Assembly: GCA_027064515.1 (NCBI GenBank)
Contig: JAMOPL010000115.1
Location: forward strand, 1-36,679
Direction: 5' to 3'
DNA from: Sulfurimonas sp.
Lineage (GTDB): Bacteria; Campylobacterota; Campylobacteria; Campylobacterales; Sulfurimonadaceae
Length of the DNA: 36,679 nucleotides
The notes beneath the pieces were generated by a model. It was not told the DNA's origin, did no database searches, and was given only the letters and a program-made list of their open reading frames with translations. The position numbers and the translations under genes are program-made. Of the stretch, positions 25,263 through 31,956 are shown in pieces. How positions within the stretch are numbered: position 1 is the stretch's first letter; each line of letters begins with the position of its first letter.

Positions 25263-26193
25263 TTCTAATTGAAGTAGCTGTTAGAAATAGATACTCTTTT
25301 CCTGTTAATGTAACTCTAAACTTTTTTTGTTGTAGATATTTTTTACAAAATATTGCATCTTTAAATAGTAAAGATTTTTCTGGGTAAGGGTAGTTTTTTA
25401 CTCTTGCACCATATATCATCTCCCCATCAATCCATCTACAATTTGGAAATCCTAGAATCATTGCCCCATTTTTTTTAAGTTGATTTTGGACTATTGACAT
25501 AAAAAGAGGGTTAAACTCTAAATTTGAACTTTGTAATGTTCCTATACTTATGATGAGGTCAAATTTACCTAAGTTTAAAGATTCTAAGTCGTTAATATCG
25601 TGTTTATAAAAAGATACATTAGCAGATCTTAAAAATTTATGAGTAGCTTCATCAATGGCAGAATAGCAGTAATCGATACCAGTTAATTCTAAATTATTAA
25701 AATTTGAAGAACATTCCCTTATGAGTTCAAACTCATCACCACTATTTACACCAAGATTTAGAATTTTTAGTCGCTTATCAATTTTTACATATTTTAGAGC
25801 TTGTTTATAATGATAGACAAATGCAGGTTCTTCCATTTTATGAATCTTTGAAAATATAGAGTTAGAACCATATTTTTGCTCTTTGTCTTCAGCATCCTTA
25901 TGAAAGGAATCATCACAAAGTTTTTGGAATCTTAATATTATAAGAGATGGCGATTCTGTATTTGGAGTGAGCATACGACAGTATAGAATCTCAGCTAAAT
26001 CATTCCATGCTTTATATCCTCTATAAATATGATCAAAACCATTTGCCGTAACAATATTCCCAGCATATGTAGAATCAACTATATCAGGATTTAGAACTTC
26101 AAATTCCATAATATCCTTTGGTTCAATTAAAGCTACTTTTTCTTGTAGCACATCAATTATTTCGTTCATTTTTTGTGTTGTAAAACTTAGCAT
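25255..26193 (-). CDS. class I SAM-dependent methyltransferase
   Basis: A 312-residue soluble protein. The Rossmann-fold methyltransferase core is at about residues 135-250: LKILNLGVNSGDEFELI (motif I, with Gly-x-Asn-Ser-Gly in place of the usual Gly-x-Gly-x-Gly), LTGIDYCYSAIDEA (acidic end of strand 2), NVSFYKHDINDL, FDLIISIGTLQ (motif for strand 4) and KKNGAMILGFPNCRW. The N-terminal 130 residues are family-specific helices. The substrate is unknown. It is convergent with the DUF3373 gene and divergent from the signalling operon, sharing with it the 117-bp gap that contains the tandem repeat. Confidence 0.82.
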   Translation of the reverse strand: MLSFTTQKMNEIIDVLQEKVALIEPKDIMEFEVLNPDIVDSTYAGNIVTANGFDHIYRGYKAWNDLAEILYCRMLTPNTESPSLIILRFQKLCDDSFHKDAEDKEQKYGSNSIFSKIHKMEEPAFVYHYKQALKYVKIDKRLKILNLGVNSGDEFELIRECSSNFNNLELTGIDYCYSAIDEATHKFLRSANVSFYKHDINDLESLNLGKFDLIISIGTLQSSNLEFNPLFMSIVQNQLKKNGAMILGFPNCRWIDGEMIYGARVKNYPYPEKSLLFKDAIFCKKYLQQKKFRVTLTGKEYLFLTATSIRKD

Positions 26194-26242
26194 ACTTTTA
26201 TAATAGCTATTAATTGGTTAAGTGATGCTTGTTAATTATAAA

Positions 26243-26264
26243 TTTCTCCATAGTTTCTCCATAG
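26243..26264 (+). repeat. perfect tandem 11-bp repeat in the signalling-operon promoter
   Basis: TTTCTCCATAG occurs twice head-to-tail (26243-26253 and 26254-26264). The 11-bp period is one helical turn. It ends nine bases before the -10 box, i.e. in the -35 region, the usual place for paired activator or response-regulator binding. Confidence 0.8.
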
Positions 26265-26272
26265 TTTTAAAA

Positions 26273-26278
26273 TATGAT
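26273..26278 (+). promoter_or_regulatory. -10 box of the signalling operon
   Basis: TATGAT at 26273-26278 lies 32 bases before the ATG at 26311, with TAGGA (26301-26305) as ribosome site. There is no -35 consensus; the tandem repeat occupies that place, suggesting activator dependence. Confidence 0.5.
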
Positions 26279-26310
26279 TACCTCGAATTTATACACTAAT
26301 AGGATTTATT

Positions 26311-27081
26311 ATGAATATTTTAATTACAGAAGATGCAAAAGAGACTAGAGAAGTACTAAAAAATATTATTAAATTTAGTATTGATGATACTATAAATATT
26401 TTTGAGGCTGAAAATGGTGTTGAAGCATTAGATATCATTAAAGATAATCATATTGATATTTTACTTACAGATATTATGATGCCAACTATGGACGGTTTTG
26501 AACTAATAACAAAGGTGAAAAACACTGAATCTTCAAAAAATATATTTATAGCAGCAATTACTGGATTAAGTGGTGAGGAGCAGGTGAAAAAAGTTTTTTC
26601 TTGTGGAGCTGATTATTATATATCAAAACCTATTCAGCAAGATGATATTATCGCAAGATTAAAACTGATATATAAACTAGTAACAAAAGAGGAAGATGAA
26701 AGTCCTGAATTGGTTAGAGATACTTTCAACCCTTTTGAAGTACCAGTAATGATGAACTACTATACTATATTTACTATCTTGCAAGAGGATGATTTATACC
26801 AAATAATTCATCATCTAGTTGCTTTATATCCAGATGTAGATAAAATGATGTTAAAAGATTTTATAACATTACTTTTAAAAACTTACGAATCCTTAGATGA
26901 TGAGTTTGATGGAGCATTTGAGATGATGCTTGAATCTTCTTTTGAAGAGGTTTTTTTAAGTTGTACGAATCTTAACTTTATAGAAGCGTTAAAATATTAT
27001 AAAGATTCAATGCCACAGGCTTATGAAGTAAAATATATGTCAAATAGTGTAACAATAAAAATCCCAACAAAAGGTGTATAA
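26311..27081 (+). CDS. response regulator with unrecognised output domain (RR-X1)
   Basis: A 256-residue response regulator. The receiver domain (about 1-122) has the acidic pocket E7/D8, phosphoacceptor D54 in LLTDIMMPTMDG, T84 in AAITGLSGEEQ and K106 in ISKPIQ. The output part (about 138-252) is not a DNA-binding, GGDEF or HD domain that I recognise. It matches in layout residues 145-255 of the next protein: an aromatic strand (NYYTIFTI), a helix with MMLKDFITLLLKTYE, and a last strand VTIKIP. It may be a degenerate ATPase-type fold. It is the first gene of the eight-gene signalling operon. Its receiver aligns without gaps to that of the next gene, pointing to tandem duplication. Confidence 0.88.
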   Translation: MNILITEDAKETREVLKNIIKFSIDDTINIFEAENGVEALDIIKDNHIDILLTDIMMPTMDGFELITKVKNTESSKNIFIAAITGLSGEEQVKKVFSCGADYYISKPIQQDDIIARLKLIYKLVTKEEDESPELVRDTFNPFEVPVMMNYYTIFTILQEDDLYQIIHHLVALYPDVDKMMLKDFITLLLKTYESLDDEFDGAFEMMLESSFEEVFLSCTNLNFIEALKYYKDSMPQAYEVKYMSNSVTIKIPTKGV

Positions 27082-27082
27082 A

Positions 27083-28321
27083 ATGAAAATTTTAATAGTA
27101 GATGATGAAAAGGAAACAAGAGAAAGTTTAAGAAATATAATTAAAGTAAAAGTAAATAGTTCTTATGAGATAGCTGAAGCTGAAAATGGTTTAGAAGCTT
27201 TAGGTGTTGTGGAGAGTTTTCAACCTGATATTGTTTTAACTGATGTTTTGATGCCAAAAATGGATGGGATTCGTTTTACGGCACTTCTGAAATCACAGCC
27301 TGAAACAAAACATATTTTTGTTGCAGCTATTACTGGCTTAAGTGGTGAAGAACAGATAGAGAAAATCTATGCAAGTGGTGTTGATTTTTATATTGCAAAA
27401 CCATTTCAACTAGATGATATTGTTGCGAGGTTAAAAGTAATAACATCATTGATTTTTAATAAAAGTGATATACCAACCTCAAAGCCATCTGTTATTCATA
27501 ATAATTTTAATGATACGCAGATAAAAAGATATTTTGTAACTTTTTCTATTGCTAAAGAGAATGATATATTTTTGATTTTTGATTATTTTTCAAAACAAGA
27601 TATTCAATATAACTCTATAATGTTAAAAGATTTGATGGTTATTTTGGTAAAAGCATATAGAAAAGCTAAAATAGAAGATAAAGTATTTGATTTAGTTGTA
27701 GAAGAATCTGAAACATATTTTTATTTGACTATTAAAGAAAAATCATTTATAACTATTATGGAAAAGTTGGTAAAAAATAATTTTACAAGATTTAATTATT
27801 CTAGTAGTAGTGATATATTTTCATTCAGAATTGATATAGCATCTTTTATTGATAGTGTAAAAGATAATTCTGTTGAAGAGGTAGTTGAAGAGATTGAAGT
27901 TACATCAGCGACAGAGTTGATGATTATCGCTTCTGATGATATACTAGATTATGTAAATGAGCTAAACTATGATCTTCAAGAGTATAAATCATTAGCTAGA
28001 AACAACAATAGATATGATAAAGAATCTTATCTATTATTGGTACAGTTACTTAATCAATATATAAGACTATTTAAAAAAGTTCCAAATTTTGATAGGGTTT
28101 CAATTGCATTAGAGAGTGTTGTATTGGTTATAGAAAAAGCAGGTCTTAAATCTTTTAGTGATAGTGAATATATGGATATAAATAATCATATGAAAGAGTT
28201 AAATGATAATATTAATAATTGGATTCAGTGTGTAATTATTAATCAAGATAGACATGATGTTCATGATATTGATTATATTATTATGGATAGTTGTAGATTA
28301 ATAGAAAAAGATTTTAGTTAA
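27083..28321 (+). CDS. long response regulator, shared X domain plus helical C-terminus (RR-X2)
   Basis: The ATG at 27083 is preferred, with AAGGTG (27071-27076) upstream; a GTG at 27074 is open in frame. The protein has 412 residues. The receiver (about 1-122) has D7/D8, phosphoacceptor D54 (LTDVLMPKMDG), T84 and the KP pair near 106. The second domain (about 145-255) resembles that of RR-X1: YFVTFSIAKENDIF, then IMLKDLMVILVKAYR, then FSFRID. A third, all-helical part (about 265-412) has YLLLVQLLNQYIRLFKKVP and NQDRHDVHDIDYI; whether one of its His residues is a phosphotransfer site is unknown. It follows RR-X1 by one base. Confidence 0.85.
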   Translation: MKILIVDDEKETRESLRNIIKVKVNSSYEIAEAENGLEALGVVESFQPDIVLTDVLMPKMDGIRFTALLKSQPETKHIFVAAITGLSGEEQIEKIYASGVDFYIAKPFQLDDIVARLKVITSLIFNKSDIPTSKPSVIHNNFNDTQIKRYFVTFSIAKENDIFLIFDYFSKQDIQYNSIMLKDLMVILVKAYRKAKIEDKVFDLVVEESETYFYLTIKEKSFITIMEKLVKNNFTRFNYSSSSDIFSFRIDIASFIDSVKDNSVEEVVEEIEVTSATELMIIASDDILDYVNELNYDLQEYKSLARNNNRYDKESYLLLVQLLNQYIRLFKKVPNFDRVSIALESVVLVIEKAGLKSFSDSEYMDINNHMKELNDNINNWIQCVIINQDRHDVHDIDYIIMDSCRLIEKDFS

Positions 28322-28331
28322 AGGGTCAGTT

Positions 28332-28724
28332 ATGAAAATTGTATTTATAGATGATAGTACGATTGTTTTAGAAACATTGAAGTCATTGGTGCAAGAGATG
28401 ATAGATTCAGGGATGATAAAGTGTGACTTTTTTAATGATTCCTTTAGTGTAAAAGAGATGATAGAGAATGAAACATTAGAATATGATTTGATGTTTGTAG
28501 ATATAAATATGCCAAATATAACAGGTTATGAATTAGCCATAAGTGCTAAAAAACTTGAAAAATATAAGTATAAACCTATAATAGCAATTACATCTGTATA
28601 TAATGATGAAGCAAAAGAGTTAGGTAAGAAAGCTGGCATAGATGGTTGGTTTATTAAGTCAATTACTCAAGATTCTTTACAGGCGTCTATTGTAGAAACA
28701 ATTAAGAAATTATATAAAGATTAG
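28332..28724 (+). CDS. stand-alone receiver domain protein
   Basis: A 130-residue single-domain response regulator, like CheY or a phosphorelay shuttle. It has acidic residues D7/D8, phosphoacceptor D57 in FVDINMPN, a Thr in IIAITSVYND and a Lys in GWFIKSITQ. The normally conserved Pro after this Lys is Ser, which may change the beta5-alpha5 face. There is no output domain, so it probably acts by protein contact or passes phosphate on. It lies ten bases after RR-X2 and 11 before cheB. Confidence 0.9.
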   Translation: MKIVFIDDSTIVLETLKSLVQEMIDSGMIKCDFFNDSFSVKEMIENETLEYDLMFVDINMPNITGYELAISAKKLEKYKYKPIIAITSVYNDEAKELGKKAGIDGWFIKSITQDSLQASIVETIKKLYKD

Positions 28725-28735
28725 GGTATAGATAG

Positions 28736-29812
28736 ATGAAAAAAGTAAAATTATTTATAGTGGATGACTCAGCGATTGTTCGTCAAACTATATCTAAATT
28801 AGTTGAGAATGAAGCAGATATAGAACTTCTTGGTGTTGCGGCTGATCCAATTTTTGCTATGCAAAAATTTAAAACAACAGGTCTTCCTGATGTTTTAATT
28901 CTTGATATAGAGATGCCAAGAATGGATGGCATAACATTTCTAAAACAGATAATGAGTGAAAACCCAATTGCTACTATAATATGTTCAGGTGTAGCAAAAT
29001 CAGGTAGTTCTAAGGCGATAGAGGCTCTTCAACTAGGAGCAGTAGAACTGATAGAAAAGCCAAATATGCAAACAAAAGCATTTTTAGAACACTCTAAAGA
29101 GAGTTTGATAAGATCTATAAAATCAGCATCTATATCTAGGTTAAAAAAACTTCCTAAAAGTAGTCTAAAGAGTAAAGAAAAAAGTTTTAATAAAATTGAA
29201 AGTACAGATGATGTGATAGTACAAAAAAGATCTAATGTAGCAGTAGGTGGTAAAAGAGTGATAGCTATTGGATCTTCTACTGGTGGTGTTCAGGTAATAG
29301 AAAAGATTCTATCATCACTTCCGAAAACAACAGTTCCTATTATGATAACACAGCATATGCCAGCAGGCTTTACAGCATCTTTGGCAAAAAGACTAGATAA
29401 TATTTGTAAAATAAATGTAAAACAAGCTGAAGATGGTGAAGAGTTAAAATCCTCTACTGCATATATCGCTCCAGGTGATACTCATATGATAATTCAAAGA
29501 GTTGGATTAAAATATATTATAAATATTAAAAATGGTCCAAAAGTTTCTCATCATCGTCCAAGTGTGGATGTTCTTTTCCGTTCATTTGCTAATGAAGTGG
29601 GTAAAAGTGGTACAGGTATTATTCTAACTGGTATGGGAAGTGATGGTTCTCATGGTTTAAAAGAGATGTTTGATATAGGTGCAAAAACTTATGCTCAGGA
29701 TGAAAAAAGTTGTGTTGTTTATGGTATGCCTAATGAAGCAGTAAAATTAGGTGGTGTTATCAAATCTCTAAGTATAGATAAAATAATAGAGATAATCATA
29801 TCTACAAGATAG
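28736..29812 (+). CDS. cheB: CheB-type receiver-methylesterase
   Basis: CheB removes methyl groups (and deamidates Gln) from chemoreceptor helices, resetting adaptation, when its receiver is phosphorylated. The 358 residues are complete. The receiver (about 1-120) has D10/D11 and D57 (LDIEMPRMDG). A linker (about 130-170) leads to a methylesterase domain (about 172-355) with the full triad: S181 in IGSSTGGVQ, H207 in MITQHMPAGF and D303 in LTGMGSDGSHG. No cheR, cheA or cheW is nearby, so it may act on a distant receptor set (an MCP gene is at 21827) or have a non-chemotaxis target. As I recall, some Campylobacter CheB proteins lack the receiver; this one has it. Confidence 0.93.
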   Translation: MKKVKLFIVDDSAIVRQTISKLVENEADIELLGVAADPIFAMQKFKTTGLPDVLILDIEMPRMDGITFLKQIMSENPIATIICSGVAKSGSSKAIEALQLGAVELIEKPNMQTKAFLEHSKESLIRSIKSASISRLKKLPKSSLKSKEKSFNKIESTDDVIVQKRSNVAVGGKRVIAIGSSTGGVQVIEKILSSLPKTTVPIMITQHMPAGFTASLAKRLDNICKINVKQAEDGEELKSSTAYIAPGDTHMIIQRVGLKYIINIKNGPKVSHHRPSVDVLFRSFANEVGKSGTGIILTGMGSDGSHGLKEMFDIGAKTYAQDEKSCVVYGMPNEAVKLGGVIKSLSIDKIIEIIISTR

Positions 29813-29838
29813 TAAAAAAATTAGTTTAGGATTTAAAA

Positions 29839-31521
29839 ATGTATGATACAAAAAAATTAAAAGAGATTTGTTCTAAGTTTTCTGTACTGATAGCAGATGA
29901 TGAAGAGGGAGCAAGAACCCAGATTTATAATATACTGATACTATTTTTTCCTACTGTATATTCTGCTAAAGATGGTCAAGAAGCATTCGATATTTATAAA
30001 GAGAAGAGACCAAATTTAATTATTACAGATTTGACAATGCCTAAAATGACAGGTTTTGAACTGATTGATGCAGTTCGTACTATTAATAGTAAACAAAAAA
30101 TAATTGTGATGTCAGCACATACTGAAACAGATGTTATTGTAAAAGCTATTAAAAGTAGTGTAGATGGATATATCTTAAAACCGATAGAAGCTGTTCAGAT
30201 GTTTGAAGCTTTAGAAAAGACAGCAAATGCTTTAAAAATAGAAGAAGAGAATGTTGAATATCAAAAAGGTTTAGAGGGAAAAGTCAATAAACAGGCAGAA
30301 CAACTTATAAAACAATTAGAGTGTGATTCCTTAACAAAACTGCCAAATAAAGCAAAGTTAAATATAGACTTTAAAGCTAAAAACTATGATGAACTTATCT
30401 TATTAAATATAGATAATTTTTCGCAGATAAATAGTACTTACGGGTATAGTGATGGAGATATGTTACTAAAGCATATAGCTGAATTTTTGCTATCAATAGC
30501 ACCTAATTCTCTTTATAGGGGTAATGGTGATGAATTTTTTATTTTACTAGAATCTTCTACTCCAAAAAAATCTTTAGCTTTGGCAGAATCTATAAAAGAA
30601 AAAGTTTACAATAAAAGATTTCTACTCAATTCAACCTCTGTTCGTATTACATTTTCTATGGGGATAGTTTCTATTGATTCAGAAGAAGAAGAACTTCCTT
30701 ATGCTAAAGCAAATATAGCTATTTCAGATATGAGAAAGTTACATAAAAATGTGATAGGACATTATCATAAACATTCTCAAACAGAAAACTATCAACAACA
30801 GATGCATGAGTGGGCAAACAAAGCAAAACTTGCATTAGATTTTGATTTACTTGTTCCTTATTATCAAGCAATTGTAAATATAAAAACTGGAAAAATAGAA
30901 AAGTACGAGTGTTTAGCAAGAATCATAGAACAAGAAAAACCTATCAGTCCATTCTTTTTTATAGAACCTGCTCGTATCGCTGGAATGGTTACCGATATTA
31001 CAAGACGGATGATTTTAAAAGCATTTGAAATATTTAAAGATACAGAGATAGAATTTTCTATAAATATTACAGATGATGATTTCAAAGAGGAGTATCTGAT
31101 TGATTATCTTCAAGAGAAGTGTAAAATATTTAGCATAAATCCAAACCAAGTAGTTTTAGAGGTGTTAGAAAATATTAGTGATTATGATGCTACTCATGCT
31201 ATTAAACAGATGGATAAGTTAAAAGCTATTGGCTTTCAAATAGCGATAGATGATTTTGGAGCAGAGAGTTCTAATTTTGCAAGAGTTCAAAAACTGCAAG
31301 TAGATTATATAAAAATAGATGGTGGTTTTATAAAAGATATAGCACAAAATTATAATAGTCTTATTATTGCAAAAACTATTGTTTATTATGCAAAAAATAG
31401 TGGGCTTAAAACAATTGCAGAGTTTGTTCATAATGAAGAAACATACAATATAGTTAAAGAATTAGGTATAGATTATGCACAAGGTTATTATTTTTCTGAG
31501 CCATTAAAGGATATTGAATGA
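29839..31521 (+). CDS. receiver-GGDEF-EAL protein (c-di-GMP turnover)
   Basis: A 560-residue three-domain regulator. The receiver (about 1-125) has D20/D21 and D64 (ITDLTMPKMTG). A short coiled-coil linker (about 130-160) is followed by a GGDEF domain (about 160-310) whose signature reads N-G-D-E-F (N229 for the first Gly), so cyclase activity is doubtful. The EAL domain (about 325-560) has E357 in the signature (E-C-L), NITDDDF, LEVLEN, the metal-binding IDDFG, YIKID, a late IAEFVHNEET, and AQGYYFSEP. Most catalytic residues of an active c-di-GMP phosphodiesterase are present. Phosphorylation by the operon's kinases likely controls c-di-GMP breakdown. It overlaps the next gene by four bases (ATGA). 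Confidence 0.92.
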   Translation: MYDTKKLKEICSKFSVLIADDEEGARTQIYNILILFFPTVYSAKDGQEAFDIYKEKRPNLIITDLTMPKMTGFELIDAVRTINSKQKIIVMSAHTETDVIVKAIKSSVDGYILKPIEAVQMFEALEKTANALKIEEENVEYQKGLEGKVNKQAEQLIKQLECDSLTKLPNKAKLNIDFKAKNYDELILLNIDNFSQINSTYGYSDGDMLLKHIAEFLLSIAPNSLYRGNGDEFFILLESSTPKKSLALAESIKEKVYNKRFLLNSTSVRITFSMGIVSIDSEEEELPYAKANIAISDMRKLHKNVIGHYHKHSQTENYQQQMHEWANKAKLALDFDLLVPYYQAIVNIKTGKIEKYECLARIIEQEKPISPFFFIEPARIAGMVTDITRRMILKAFEIFKDTEIEFSINITDDDFKEEYLIDYLQEKCKIFSINPNQVVLEVLENISDYDATHAIKQMDKLKAIGFQIAIDDFGAESSNFARVQKLQVDYIKIDGGFIKDIAQNYNSLIIAKTIVYYAKNSGLKTIAEFVHNEETYNIVKELGIDYAQGYYFSEPLKDIE

Positions 31522-31946
31522 ATTTAGCAGATAAATTAAAAAAAGAAACTAAAGATTTAAGAGTTATGTATGTTGAGGATGAGGATGATACTCGCAGACA
31601 GATAGCACAAATTTTAAGTATCTTTTTTAAAGAGGTGGTTATAGGTGTTAATGGTTTAGAAGCTTTAGAAATCTATAAGCTAGATGGTGAAAATATAGAT
31701 TTAGTTATGACAGATTTAACTATGCCAAAAATGGATGGTTTGACAATGGTTAAAAATATAAGAAAAATAAATCATGATCAACATATAATAATATTAACTG
31801 CACATAATAGTAGTGCAAATCTTATGGAAACAATAGATTTACAACTTGATGGTTTTTTACTAAAACCAATAAAAATGGAAAAAATGGTTGATTTACTTTT
31901 AAAAGTAACAAAAATAATTAATCTTGAAAAAAATTATTTAAATTAA
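31518..31946 (+). CDS. stand-alone receiver domain protein
   Basis: A 142-residue single-domain response regulator with an N-terminal extension of about 14 residues. Acidic pocket E20/D21, phosphoacceptor D66 in VMTDLTMPKMDG, Thr in IIILTAHNSS and Lys-Pro in FLLKPIKM are all present. Its D-loop and the IFFK/FFP segment resemble the receiver of the preceding GGDEF-EAL protein more than those of RR-X1/X2, suggesting a second duplication set. It starts in the last four bases of the preceding gene and ends ten bases before the FIST kinase, its likely cognate. Confidence 0.92.
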   Translation: MNLADKLKKETKDLRVMYVEDEDDTRRQIAQILSIFFKEVVIGVNGLEALEIYKLDGENIDLVMTDLTMPKMDGLTMVKNIRKINHDQHIIILTAHNSSANLMETIDLQLDGFLLKPIKMEKMVDLLLKVTKIINLEKNYLN

Positions 31947-31956
31947 TTGGAAAAAA

